DNA of 64,000 bases from Paractinoplanes maris (GTDB taxonomy: Bacteria > Actinomycetota > Actinomycetes > Mycobacteriales > Micromonosporaceae): assembly GCF_023544465.1 (NCBI RefSeq), contig NZ_JALPVL010000013.1, positions 302,020-366,019 of the forward strand, written 5' to 3'. Below are positions 1 to 8,136 of the stretch, piece after piece (within the stretch, counting starts at the first letter, position 1; every line of letters begins with the position of its first letter). Made by a program: the position numbers and the translations under genes. The notes under the pieces are model-generated. The model was given only the letters and a program-made list of their open reading frames with translations. It was not told where the DNA came from and did not search any database.

Positions 1-230
1 ATCCGGGTGAGCCGGCCGCGCTGCCCCGCGAGGTCGGCCCGGCTGCCCACCACGCTCGACACGTAGCCCGGAAAGACCGAGATCGAGTTCGTCACGTTGG
101 CCGCCACCGACGGCAGCCCCGTCGCGATCAGGCTGGGAAAGGTGATCAGCGACCCGCCGCCGGCGATGGCGTTCATCGCCCCGGCGGCGAGGCCGGCGAC
201 CACCAGCAGAAGGACATGTGCGACATCCAT
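1..230 (-). CDS. TauE/SafE family permease, N-terminal part (truncated by window edge)
   Basis: The minus strand reads an N-terminus starting MDVAHVLLLVVAGLAAGAMN, followed by a Gly-rich AIAGGGSLITFPSLIATGLP segment and a VAANVTNSISVFPGY motif. The first transmembrane helix with the GGGS(L/F)xTxPxL signature is typical of sulfite/organosulfonate exporter TauE/SafE proteins (about 250 aa, 7-8 helices). Only about 76 codons are present; the rest lies beyond the left edge. The ATG lies 73 bp from rnpB, which is transcribed divergently, so the intergenic space must hold both promoters. The substrate cannot be told from this fragment. Confidence 0.85.
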   Translation of the reverse strand, partial: MDVAHVLLLVVAGLAAGAMNAIAGGGSLITFPSLIATGLPSVAANVTNSISVFPGYVSSVVGSRADLAGQRGRLTR

Positions 231-303
231 GGTGAGGTCGAATCTACGGCCCGGGCGGTCGGCGCGGCAGCCGGCGAGGCGGCCCGTAGACTGACGGGGC
301 GAT

Positions 304-709
304 GGACGAGTCGGCCAGGCGGTCGCGTCGGCACCCTCCGGGGTGCCGCCGAGGAACGTCCGGACTCCGTAGAGCAGGGTGGTTGTTAACGGCAACCCGG
401 GGCGACCCGCGGGACAGTGCCACAGAAAACAGACCGCCGGTCCGCAAAGGCCGGTAAGGGTGAAACGGTGAGGTAAGAGCTCACCAGCACCCCGGGTGAC
501 CGGGGTGGCTAGGTAAACCCCACCCGGAGCAAGGCCAAGCAAGGCCACGGCCGCGAGGCGGTGGCCGGCGCAGGCGTTCGAGGGCTGCTCGCCCGAGCCT
601 GCGGGTAGGCCGCAAGAGCCGAGCCGGCAACGGCCGGCCGAGATGGATGACCGCCCATGGCGGCCTCAGGGCTGCCAGGACAAAATCCGGCGTACAGGCT
701 GACTCGTCC
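304..709 (+). ncRNA. rnpB: RNase P RNA, bacterial type A
   Basis: This is the catalytic RNA of ribonuclease P, which matures tRNA 5' ends. The conserved CR I block GAGGAACGTCCGGACTCC is present, then GACAGTGCCACAGAAAACAG, ACCGCC, GGTAAGGGTGAAACGGTGAG and the GGCTAGGTAAACCCCACCCG block typical of actinobacterial rnpB. The P1 helix is visible: GGACGAGTCGGCC at 304-316 pairs with GGCTGACTCGTCC at 697-709 with one G-U pair, which sets both ends. A -10-like TAGACT lies at 287-292. Length (about 406 nt) and block order match the actinobacterial type A RNA. Confidence 0.95.
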
Positions 710-1196
710 GTCGCCTACCTGGTCAGGGTGCCTTGCACCCTCATTCACGTGGCAATTCGAACGTCAGTTCTAGTTGACGTTGGTCAATGTTGGTCGACGT
801 TTGACGGCCCAGCCACGGCCCAGACGGCCCAGACACGGCCCAGGAGAGATCTTCAAAGCGAGGGGGTCGCCTACCTGAGCGGGCATCCCGTCGCGCAGGC
901 TACGCCCGGGCAGGCGCGGTCTGGCTGCCTCCCGGTGTGCGATGGGTACCCGCCGGGCTTCGGCATCCCAGAGCCGCCGGGTCCAGGGCGGGTAGCCCGG
1001 CCGCCGGAGGCTCGATCCGGGTCGTAGGGCCGGAGGCCCTGCCCGCCGGAGGCGTTAAGTACCGGTCTGAAATGCGCTGGGCTGAGTTGCCTTGTGAATT
1101 CTTGATCACTTCCTGTACGAGCTTGTTGTCCCTGCGTATGGGCGGCGGAAGGATGGTCCGCGCGGCGGGGGTCGTGCACAAACATTTGGGGAGATC
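710..1196. other. Non-coding stretch after rnpB with short direct repeats
   Basis: There is no convincing gene in this 487-bp interval. It contains four copies of CGGCCCAG (805-812, 816-823, 825-832, 836-843), just after a segment with GACGTT and GTTGGTC repeated (776-803). A perfect small hairpin AGGGCC-GGA-GGCCCT sits at 1026-1040. The right end should contain the promoter for the pair starting at 1197. Confidence 0.5.
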
Positions 1197-1805
1197 GTGG
1201 CGGTAGGACTACATGAAAGGTCAAAGGGTGAGGTGCCGGAGCTCCCACGCCGGGAGCCGTACCGGACCTGGCCCGGCGGGCTGGCTGTGCTGGCGGTCAT
1301 CGTCGCGTACGTCAGCCTCTGGGTCGTCCTGGACGACCACACGAAGCCGGACCTGCAGCCCATCACTGCGGGCTCGGTGCAGCAGGTCGGGCCGGCGGTG
1401 AGCTTCGTGCCCGTGGCCGGCTGGTATCTCGATGCGACCGACTCGTCGCAGAGCGACTCGACGTCCTCGGTGGTGCTGGTCGGTCAGGCCGGGCAGTTCA
1501 ACGTTCAGGTGCTGCCTTGGGAGGGCACGCTGGCCGAGGAGGTCGAGCGGCAGAAGGGCATCGACGAGGCGATCGGTAAGGCCCGGGTGATCGACAATGA
1601 CGCCACCTTCGCGACGGCGGGCGGCGTGAGCGGTACGACGTTCAGCTTCTTCGATCAGGAGGATCAGGGCCGGATCTGGGTGTCTGTCGACGAGGCCGCG
1701 GACCGGGCGATCGTGATGGTCGGGCGGAGCCCGGACTCGGCGTTCGAGCAGAGCCTGCCCGACTACCAAGCCATGATCGACAGCATCCGGACGGAGCAGT
1801 CATGA
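1197..1805 (+). CDS. Single-pass membrane-anchored protein of unknown function
   Basis: This protein has 202 aa. A short basic N-terminus is followed by one hydrophobic segment (about residues 27-45, GGLAVLAVIVAYVSLWVVL). The rest is an extracytoplasmic domain rich in Asp, Ser, Val and Gly with no motif I recognise. The annotated start is a GTG preceded by GGGGAG with very short spacing. A second in-frame GTG at 1233, preceded by AAAGGG, is an alternative. Its stop overlaps the start of the PrsW-family gene (ATGA at 1802-1805), so the two are translationally coupled. It may be a partner or substrate of that protease; this is inference from position only. Confidence 0.8.
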   Translation: MAVGLHERSKGEVPELPRREPYRTWPGGLAVLAVIVAYVSLWVVLDDHTKPDLQPITAGSVQQVGPAVSFVPVAGWYLDATDSSQSDSTSSVVLVGQAGQFNVQVLPWEGTLAEEVERQKGIDEAIGKARVIDNDATFATAGGVSGTTFSFFDQEDQGRIWVSVDEAADRAIVMVGRSPDSAFEQSLPDYQAMIDSIRTEQS

Positions 1806-2998
1806 CGACACTGGACAATCCTCCGGCCGCTGTTCGCGGGCCCGTGGGCGTGGACAGCTTCTTCCAGCCACGGCGGTTCGCGTTCTGGCTGCTGATCTTC
1901 CTGCTGGCCAACGGCCTGTTCTCCGTGTCACGAGAGCTCTACCAGGGTTCGCAGGTCGTACCGGTGACGGTGTTGCTGGGCCTGCTGGTCTGGACCCTGT
2001 ACACGGCGATCCCGCTGTGGTTCTTCCACCAGCAACTTGACCTGTTCGCCCAGCACCCACCGCTAGGATTCGTCCTGGCCTTCGCCTGGGGCAGCCTCGG
2101 TGCCATCTACCTGGCCGGGCCGGTGAACACGGAATTCCTGTCGGTGTTGTCCAAGACGACGAGCCCGGAGTTCTCCGAGGACTGGGGCGCGGCGATCGTC
2201 GGGCCGACGACCGAGGAAACCCTCAAGATCCTCGGCGTGATCCTGCTGGTGCTGATCGCCCGCACACAGTTCCGCACTCTGCTGGCTGCGGCCAGCATCG
2301 GCGCGCTCGTGGGTCTGGGTTTTCAGATTTCCGAGGACCTGAGCTATACCCTCAGCCAAGGGCTGTCCTATCCCAGTCCCAACGAGATCACTCCGGTCGT
2401 GCAGATCGTGCTCGTGCGCGGCATCCTGTCCGGGCTGTGGAGCCACGCGCTGTTCACCTCGATCGCCGCGATCGGCATCGGGTACTTCCTGACCCGCCGG
2501 CACAAGCCGTTCGGCGTCCGGCTCGCGGTGGCCGTGGGATTCTTCCTGATCGCCTGGTCCATGCATTTCCTCTGGAACTCCCCGCTGTTGGAGCCCAGCA
2601 ATCTTGTCCAGATCTTCCTGCGCGGGCTGCCGCTGTTCGTCCTGGGCGCCCTGTTGTGGTGGCTCGCCGGACGTGACGAGGCGACCAACCTCATCGCCAT
2701 CGCGGATGCCTACATCGACGGCGACGACCTGATCACCCCGGAGGAACGGCACGCGCTGGGCTCACTGCGCAGCCGCCGGAAGCTACGCCGTCAGGCCCGT
2801 AAACAGCACGGCCGCAAGGCCGGCAGGATTTACCACGAGCTTCAACGCAAGCAGCTGCATCTGGTCATGCAGTATGGCCAGACCGGCCCGGGCCCGCGGG
2901 CCGACCAGGACAAGCTCGAGGTCCGCATCCTGCGCGACCGCTACGAGACCGCCGCGGCCAAGACCCCTGGCCAAGCCCCGGCCGCATCACCCAGCTGA
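1802..2998 (+). CDS. PrsW family intramembrane metalloprotease
   Basis: This is a 398-aa multi-pass membrane protein. It carries the PrsW-family signatures: a TTEETLKILGV helix (EExxK motif), a FQISEDLSY segment, a SHALFTS helix containing His, and SMHFLWNSP with a second His. In this family the Glu and His residues form the metal site of an intramembrane protease; Bacillus PrsW cleaves the anti-sigma factor RsiW. After the last helix (about residue 290) there is a basic cytoplasmic tail of about 110 aa rich in Arg, Lys and Gln, longer than in many homologues. It is coupled to the upstream anchored protein, which makes that protein a candidate substrate. Confidence 0.88.
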   Translation: MTTLDNPPAAVRGPVGVDSFFQPRRFAFWLLIFLLANGLFSVSRELYQGSQVVPVTVLLGLLVWTLYTAIPLWFFHQQLDLFAQHPPLGFVLAFAWGSLGAIYLAGPVNTEFLSVLSKTTSPEFSEDWGAAIVGPTTEETLKILGVILLVLIARTQFRTLLAAASIGALVGLGFQISEDLSYTLSQGLSYPSPNEITPVVQIVLVRGILSGLWSHALFTSIAAIGIGYFLTRRHKPFGVRLAVAVGFFLIAWSMHFLWNSPLLEPSNLVQIFLRGLPLFVLGALLWWLAGRDEATNLIAIADAYIDGDDLITPEERHALGSLRSRRKLRRQARKQHGRKAGRIYHELQRKQLHLVMQYGQTGPGPRADQDKLEVRILRDRYETAAAKTPGQAPAASPS

Positions 2999-3008
2999 CC
3001 GATCCGCG

Positions 3009-3052
3009 CGAAGCCCCGGCTGCCTCCCTTCACCGGAGGAACCGGGGCTTCG
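3009..3052 (+). terminator. Hairpin terminator after the PrsW-family gene
   Basis: A perfect 11-bp stem (CGAAGCCCCGG at 3009-3019 with CCGGGGCTTCG at 3042-3052) lies 11 bp after the stop codon. No T-run follows, as is common for actinobacterial terminators. Confidence 0.75.
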
Positions 3053-3101
3053 GCATGTCCAGCGGTGGCGCCCTGGTCTGCGCCGGGCCGCGCCGGGAGC
3101 A

Positions 3102-3326
3102 AAGCGGCGAGGCACGGACGGCGTCCCGGCGTTCGAGGCGCTGCCGGGCTCCTTCGCCGAGCGGCTCGGCCCCGCGCTCGACGACCTGCTCCGGGCGGCC
3201 GCCGTCCGCCCCGACGACCTGCTCAACGCCGTGGCCTTGCTCTGCCAGTCGATCGAGAGCAAAGGCCTCCCGTACGCGGAACGCATGGTCGCCATCCTGC
3301 TCGACAGCCTCGCTGTGCGGAGCTGA
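3102..3326 (+). pseudogene. Small open frame, possible gene remnant
   Basis: About 75 codons with strong GC3 bias read as a plausible protein end: VPAFEALPGSFAERLGPALD, then a helical stretch with RPDDLLNAVALLCQ and a hydrophobic end. No ATG, GTG or TTG lies in frame between the terminator hairpin at 3009-3052 and this segment, whereas a neighbouring frame has an ATG at 3055. Either a frameshift has separated the start from the body, or a CTG start is used. It converges on the kinase-like gene and abuts its stop. Function unknown. Confidence 0.35.
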
Positions 3327-3980
3327 TCAGCTCGACACGACGACCGAGGTCTCCGGATCGTGGGGCAGCGGCGAGGTGGTGCCGACGATGAAGCGCGCCC
3401 GTTCCCAGGGCCGGTCGTCGAGCAGGAACGGGATCTCCTCGGCCATCCACTCGTCCCAGTTGAGCTTCGCCTCGGGCCCGGTCCGGCCCTCGGTGGCGAT
3501 GTCGCGGAGGAGCGCGCGCCGTTCGGCCTCGGCGAAATCGGATTGCGCCCAGATCGCGACGTCGAGGTAGGGCACCAGCGATCGGCGCGAGACGCCGACG
3601 CCTTCGAGGATCACGGTCGACGCCTCGGCCGGCACGTCGATGTGTCCCGCGCGACCGAGTCGTTCCCAGGCCGGCAGGCGGTAGTGCACCGGCTCACCGG
3701 CGTGCAGCGGCTTCAGAATGCCGTCGATCATCAGGTCGTCCCACCCGAAGCGGGCGTGGTTCCAGGCCACGTCGTCCGAGTGCACGACGGCCGCGTTGCC
3801 CAGCGTCCGGCCGAGCAGGCCGGCCAGCACGGTCTTGCCGCCGCCGCCCCGCCCGTCGACGGCAATGACGCGGGGGCGTCCGTCCGGCGTCCCGGCTGCC
3901 TCGGCCACCGCCCGCGCGAAGGCGTCCGCCGACTCGACGCTCCATGGTCCGAACGACGGCTCTCCTGGCCCGAGTTCCAT
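3327..3980 (-). CDS. Uridine kinase-like P-loop NTPase
   Basis: This protein has 217 aa. A Walker A motif (GRGGGGKT, about residues 44-51) lies in the context VIAVDGRGGGGKTVLAGLLG, followed by a VVHSDDVAW segment equivalent to the substrate-binding DDF/Y region of uridine kinase/phosphoribulokinase-type P-loop kinases. VILEGVGVSRR is the usual strand with the Walker B-like Glu. The family phosphorylates nucleosides or related small molecules in the cytoplasm. The substrate here cannot be assigned. The gene is single and flanked by a possible remnant and a PLP enzyme. Confidence 0.8.
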   Translation of the reverse strand: MELGPGEPSFGPWSVESADAFARAVAEAAGTPDGRPRVIAVDGRGGGGKTVLAGLLGRTLGNAAVVHSDDVAWNHARFGWDDLMIDGILKPLHAGEPVHYRLPAWERLGRAGHIDVPAEASTVILEGVGVSRRSLVPYLDVAIWAQSDFAEAERRALLRDIATEGRTGPEAKLNWDEWMAEEIPFLLDDRPWERARFIVGTTSPLPHDPETSVVVSS

Positions 3981-4111
3981 CCCCCTGTTCTACCCGAGAA
4001 GCCGTGGAGGCGTCGGGTGAGAGGAACGGGGGTCGACCCGAGTGGGAGAGCAGAAGCGCCGAGGAACACCGCGTGAGCGAGGCAGGGCGGCGGGTGAGAA
4101 CGAGTGCGCGC

Positions 4112-5026
4112 TCAGGCCAGGTCGGCCGGGTTGGTGTTGGCGCCGCAGAGCAGGACGACCACGCGCTCGCCGTCGGACGGTACGTAGGCCCCTGACGTCA
4201 GCGCCGCGTAGGCCGCCGCGGTCCCGTGCTCGACCACCAGGCGGTAGTCGTCCCACAGGCCACGGCGAGCGTCCACGATGGCCTGATCGTCGACCAGCAC
4301 CGACGGTGTCCCGGTCAGAGCGGCCATCTCGTACGCGATCTGCCCGGCCCGCCGCGCCCCGAGCGAGTCCGCCGCCACCCCGGACACCGGCACGTCGACC
4401 GGTGACCCCGCCGCGAGTGCCGCATGCAGCGCCGCCGCCGTGACCGGCTCCACCGCGACCACGCGGACGCCCGGGTGCAGAGCCGCGATCACCCCGGCGA
4501 TCAACCCGCCCCCGCCGACTGCCACCAGCACGGTGTCGAAGCCGCCGGGGAGTTGGTCGGCCAGTTCGAGGCCGAGCGTCCCGTTGCCCGCCACCATGTG
4601 CGGGTCGTCGTAGGCGTGGCAGAAGAGCGCGCCCGAGCTCTGGGCGGTGACCACCGCCGCCGCGTAGGCCTCGGCGTACTCGTCGCCCACCTGAACGACC
4701 CGGGCGCCGAGCTTGCCCAGCTTGGCCACCTTGACCGCCGGCGCCGTCACCGGCACGAACACCTCGGCCGGGATTCCCAGCTCACGGGCCGCATAGGCGG
4801 CGGCCAGTCCGGCATTACCGCCCGAGGCGGCCACGATGCCCGCGGCCGGCACCGGTCCGGCGGCGAGGATCTGGTTGAACATGCCCCGCGTCTTGAACGA
4901 GCCGGCGTGCTGCGTCTGCTCCAGCTTGAACCAGAGCCCCTCGCCGGCCGGCATCACGGGCGTGCGTCGCACCCGGCTGCCGAGGCGCGCGGCTGCCGCC
5001 CGTACGTCATCGGTCGTGATAATCAT
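4112..5026 (-). CDS. Threonine/serine dehydratase family PLP enzyme
   Basis: This protein has 304 aa and fold-type II PLP features. The lysine that binds PLP lies in HAGSFKTRGMFNQ (about residue 44), the phosphate/substrate loop is SGGNAGLAAA, and the PLP-phosphate-binding glycine loop is VAVGGGGLIAG. This arrangement fits serine/threonine ammonia-lyases, which convert threonine to 2-oxobutanoate. No C-terminal ACT regulatory domain is present, so it is the catabolic/short type. The stop of the GAPDH-like gene lies 11 bp upstream of its ATG, so the two are probably co-transcribed. Confidence 0.85.
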   Translation of the reverse strand: MIITTDDVRAAAARLGSRVRRTPVMPAGEGLWFKLEQTQHAGSFKTRGMFNQILAAGPVPAAGIVAASGGNAGLAAAYAARELGIPAEVFVPVTAPAVKVAKLGKLGARVVQVGDEYAEAYAAAVVTAQSSGALFCHAYDDPHMVAGNGTLGLELADQLPGGFDTVLVAVGGGGLIAGVIAALHPGVRVVAVEPVTAAALHAALAAGSPVDVPVSGVAADSLGARRAGQIAYEMAALTGTPSVLVDDQAIVDARRGLWDDYRLVVEHGTAAAYAALTSGAYVPSDGERVVVLLCGANTNPADLA

Positions 5027-5037
5027 CAGGCGAAACT

Positions 5038-6096
5038 CTAGGCGATGCTCCAGCTCATGGGTCGCGACGCCGCCGGGGTGCGTTCACCGACGAGGCGCGC
5101 GAGGTCGATCAATCGGTTGGAGAAGCCCCACTCGTTGTCGAACCAGCCGCGTACCTTGACCCCGCCGTCGGCCGTGGTCTGGGTGCCGGAGGGGTCGAAC
5201 AGGCAGGACGCCGGGTTGTTCTTGACGTCGATCGACACGGTGGGGTCGGGGTCGTACGCCAGCACGCGCCGCAGTGGCCCGGCGGCGGCCTCGGCCATGG
5301 CCCGGTTGACCTCCTCGACACTGACCGGGTGGTCGGTCTGCCCGGAGAGCTCGGCCAGCGAGCCGATCGGGGTGGGCACGCAGTAGTAGCTGTACCGCAT
5401 CTCGCCGATCTCGGGCAGCGCCACCCGCACCAGGTCACCGACCACGTAGTTGTGCGGGATGATGCTCTCGCCGGTGGCCCGCCCCAGCCGGGGGTCCTCC
5501 CGCGAGGTGCTGGTCACCGAGTCCTGCGCCTTCTGCCAGCCCTGGGTGGCCAGCACGACCGACGTGTTCACGCCGCGCAGCCCGAACCGGTCGAGCAGCA
5601 CCTTGGCCATCACGGTGAGAGCGTTGACACCGCAGGAGCCGGGGGAGACGACGTCGTGCTGCGCCGGGTCGTACGTGCCCTGATTGGCCCCGAACATCAG
5701 GAACGCGTCCGGCTCGTCGGCCGACGCGCTGATCACGACCTTGCGGGCGCCGCCGTGGGTGATGTGGGTGCGGGCCAGCGTGCCGGCCCGGAAACGCCCG
5801 GTGGCCTCGATGACGACGTCGACTCCGGCGTCGGCCCAGGGAATGCGCTCGGGTCGTTCATGGTGGAACGCGCGGATCGCGTGGTCATTGACGACCAGGT
5901 GATCGGCCCGAGCCGTGACGGTGCCCGGGAATGCGCCTCGAATACTGTCCCGGCGCAGCCCATAGGCCATTTTCTCGGTCGATGCAAGGTCGTTTATAGC
6001 GGAAATGGATATGCCGAGATCGGGTGTCGCGGCGACGATCCGCGCAAGACTGCGGCCGATTCGCCCGAATCCGTTGATACCGATCGTGACGCTCAT
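5038..6096 (-). CDS. Divergent glyceraldehyde-3-phosphate dehydrogenase homologue with altered active site
   Basis: This protein has 352 aa and a clear type I GAPDH fold: NAD-binding INGFGRIGRSLAR at the N-terminus, VVIEATGRF, and the C-terminal WFDNEWGFSNR motif. The active site is unusual. The canonical SNASCTTNC is replaced by SPGSCGVNA (Cys155 kept). The general-base His expected 27 residues on is Leu182 in VVLATQGWQK. The STGAAKAV phosphate loop is replaced by PHNYVVGDLV. The Arg before VPT is Cys (YYCVPT). Glycolytic activity is therefore doubtful; it may use another aldehyde or be regulatory. A palindrome about 90 bp upstream could be its operator. Confidence 0.85.
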   Translation of the reverse strand: MSVTIGINGFGRIGRSLARIVAATPDLGISISAINDLASTEKMAYGLRRDSIRGAFPGTVTARADHLVVNDHAIRAFHHERPERIPWADAGVDVVIEATGRFRAGTLARTHITHGGARKVVISASADEPDAFLMFGANQGTYDPAQHDVVSPGSCGVNALTVMAKVLLDRFGLRGVNTSVVLATQGWQKAQDSVTSTSREDPRLGRATGESIIPHNYVVGDLVRVALPEIGEMRYSYYCVPTPIGSLAELSGQTDHPVSVEEVNRAMAEAAAGPLRRVLAYDPDPTVSIDVKNNPASCLFDPSGTQTTADGGVKVRGWFDNEWGFSNRLIDLARLVGERTPAASRPMSWSIA

Positions 6097-6185
6097 GGGA
6101 AGGCTCTCCTCGGCCGATTTGTCGGTGGTGTCGCGTGTGACGGGGTCGTACGGGTACTCGGCGTCACATCGTCGACACTATGAGT

Positions 6186-6200
6186 CGTGCAACTTGCACG
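6186..6200. promoter_or_regulatory. Perfect palindrome, candidate operator upstream of the GAPDH-like gene
   Basis: CGTGCAA-C-TTGCACG is a perfect 7-bp inverted repeat with a one-base centre, 90 bp upstream of the ATG at 6096. TGCAA/TTGCA half sites resemble LacI/GalR-type operators. The 290-bp intergenic region 6097-6386 holds no gene I can support and is somewhat lower in GC than its surroundings. Confidence 0.45.
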
Positions 6201-6386
6201 TCAACGCACGGCGCATCACACGGGGTGAGTGATTCACGCCGGGTCGACGGCATCCATGGTCGTCTTCGTGCCCATCGACCTGCCGTTCCTCTCGAATGGT
6301 CCGTCCAGGATCTGCGCCTTCCGGATGAGGGATGCGTATTTCGGCCAGAGCCGGTTCCTGTGAAACAATTCATCTGCCGGGAAACG

Positions 6387-6830
6387 TCATTCGGGAATCG
6401 ATCGGTGGGCGGCGGCAATCACGCGCGTGAGGGCGGCGTGCAAGGACTCCAGTTCCTCGATTGGCATGTCCAATCGGGCCACGATCGCGGGCGGGATCTT
6501 CTCGGCCTCCGCCCGCAGCGCGCGGCCCTCGGCGGTCAGGGTGACGGCGAGGCTGCGCTCGTCGGCCGGGTCGCGCTGCCGGTCGACGTACCCGGTGGTC
6601 TCCAGCCTTTTCAGCAGCGGGGAGAGGGTGCCCGGGTCGAGCTGGAGCAGCCGGCTGAGATCCCGTACGGACAGCGGAGAGTGCTGCCAGAGGGCCAGCA
6701 TCACCAGATACTGCGGATGAGTCAGGCCCATCGGCTCGAGCAGCGGGCGGTAGAGACCGACCACACCGCGCGCGGCCACCGACAGCGCGAAGCACACCTG
6801 GCGTTCCAGTTCGAGAGGGTCATCGGCCAC
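6387..6830 (-). CDS. MarR family regulator, OhrR-like
   Basis: This 147-aa winged-helix regulator has the OhrR-type N-terminus ERQVCFALSVAARG, with Cys13 at the place of the peroxide-sensing cysteine, and LTHPQYLVMLALW. The HTH (SVRDLSRLLQLDPGTLSPLL) and the wing (DRQRDPADERSLAVTLT) follow. OhrR proteins repress organic hydroperoxide resistance genes and are released on Cys oxidation. No ohr gene is nearby; instead it follows an MFS exporter by 16 bp on the same strand. It probably controls that transporter in response to oxidants or a drug (inference). Confidence 0.88.
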   Translation of the reverse strand: MADDPLELERQVCFALSVAARGVVGLYRPLLEPMGLTHPQYLVMLALWQHSPLSVRDLSRLLQLDPGTLSPLLKRLETTGYVDRQRDPADERSLAVTLTAEGRALRAEAEKIPPAIVARLDMPIEELESLHAALTRVIAAAHRSIPE

Positions 6831-6846
6831 CTTGCCAGCTTAGCGA

Positions 6847-8070
6847 TTAGTTGGTGCCCCAACGATCCTTGGCGTAGACGGCCCCGAGCAGTGCCAGCAG
6901 CAGTCCGGTGAACCACAGCATCGACGTCGTCGCGGCCAGGTAGCGGCCGGCCAGGCCCAGGCCGAGCACGGGACCGACCAGGCCGAGGTAGGCGATCAGG
7001 AACAGCCCGGCCAGGCTCTCGCCGCGCTGCTGGGCGGGGGCGTTCGCGGCGATCGTGCCGACGGCCGACTTGAACAGGCTGCCCGCACCGGCGCCGGCGA
7101 CCGCGCCGCCGATCAGGAAGAGCGGGAGCGACGCCGTCCACATGCCCGCGGCCAGTGTGACCAGACCCACGGCCTGCGCGATCAGGCCGCTGAGGAACCG
7201 GGCGCGCGGGGTGAGGCGTCCGCTGAGGGCCTGACTGGCCGCGCCCGCGCCGAAGACGACGAACACGGTCACGCCGGCCAGCAGGCGGCTCGGGTGGTGC
7301 AGTGCCCCGGCCACGAAGCTGGGCGCCAGCGAGGTGAACAGCCCGAACACGGCGAACGCGGCGAAGGCCGACGTGGTGGCGACCAGGACGGCCGGGCGGG
7401 GGCCGGCGATCCGCACACCCTGCGGCCGGTACTCCGGCCTCACGGCCGGCGCGGTCACCGTCTCGGGCGCGGCGGCGACGGCGATCATGCTGAGGCCCAG
7501 CAGGACCAGGAAGACCGCGTACGGCGTACGCAGGGGAGCCGCCACGAACTGCGCGAGCGCACCCGCGACCAGCGTGCCGGCGCCGAGCCCGCCCAGGTTG
7601 GCGGCCGACGACACGACCTCGAAGCGCGTCCCGGAGGCCTGCGGACGGTGCGCCTTGTGCAGTTCGAGCAGGTACGCCGTGGCGGTGGCAGTCAGCAGGC
7701 CGACGCCCAGCCCGGTCAGGAACCGGGCCGCGATCAGGCCGGGCAGCGCCGGCCAGGTGAGGAAGACCACGCCCGCGAGGATCTCCAGAGCGAGCGAGGC
7801 CTGGAGCACGCGGCGCCGTCCGGTCCAGTCCGAGACGTGGCCGGCGAGCAGCAGGCTGGTGATCACGCCGATCGCGTATACGGCGAAGACGACGGTCACC
7901 GTGAGCGCCGAGAACCCGTCCACGCGCTGGTAGAGCGGGTACAGCGGGGTGGGCACGGTCGAGAAGGCGAGGGCGACGAGATAGACGGCGGCGATGAGCC
8001 AGAAGCCGCGGCCGTGCCGCGACGAACCCCTCTCGACGGGAGCGGGGCGGTGGTCGGTCAAGACGGTCAT
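6847..8070 (-). CDS. Major facilitator superfamily transporter
   Basis: This protein has 407 aa from the ATG at 8070 (MTVLTDHR); an upstream in-frame ATG at 8127 would run into the divergent LysR control region and is less likely. About 12 transmembrane segments are apparent. The MFS motif A loop appears as GHVSDWTGRRRVL between helices 2 and 3, and a repeat of the Gly-rich pattern follows in the second half. It belongs to the drug/metabolite exporter part of the superfamily; the substrate is unknown. It is transcribed ahead of the OhrR-like gene and divergently from a LysR gene, either of which could regulate it. Confidence 0.88.
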   Translation of the reverse strand: MTVLTDHRPAPVERGSSRHGRGFWLIAAVYLVALAFSTVPTPLYPLYQRVDGFSALTVTVVFAVYAIGVITSLLLAGHVSDWTGRRRVLQASLALEILAGVVFLTWPALPGLIAARFLTGLGVGLLTATATAYLLELHKAHRPQASGTRFEVVSSAANLGGLGAGTLVAGALAQFVAAPLRTPYAVFLVLLGLSMIAVAAAPETVTAPAVRPEYRPQGVRIAGPRPAVLVATTSAFAAFAVFGLFTSLAPSFVAGALHHPSRLLAGVTVFVVFGAGAASQALSGRLTPRARFLSGLIAQAVGLVTLAAGMWTASLPLFLIGGAVAGAGAGSLFKSAVGTIAANAPAQQRGESLAGLFLIAYLGLVGPVLGLGLAGRYLAATTSMLWFTGLLLALLGAVYAKDRWGTN

Positions 8071-8108
8071 ACCTGGAGAGTGCGTCGGCTCAGCATCACC
8101 ACCAACGA

Positions 8109-8130
8109 TGATTGATGCTCGGTACAATCA
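8109..8130. promoter_or_regulatory. Candidate LysR operator between divergent genes
   Basis: A perfect inverted repeat TGATTG-N10-CAATCA lies 6 bp before the GTG of the LysR-type gene and 38 bp before the MFS start. Such interrupted AT-rich dyads in a divergent spacer are typical LysR binding sites, suggesting autoregulation and control of the exporter. Confidence 0.6.
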
Positions 8131-8136
8131 CGAGCT

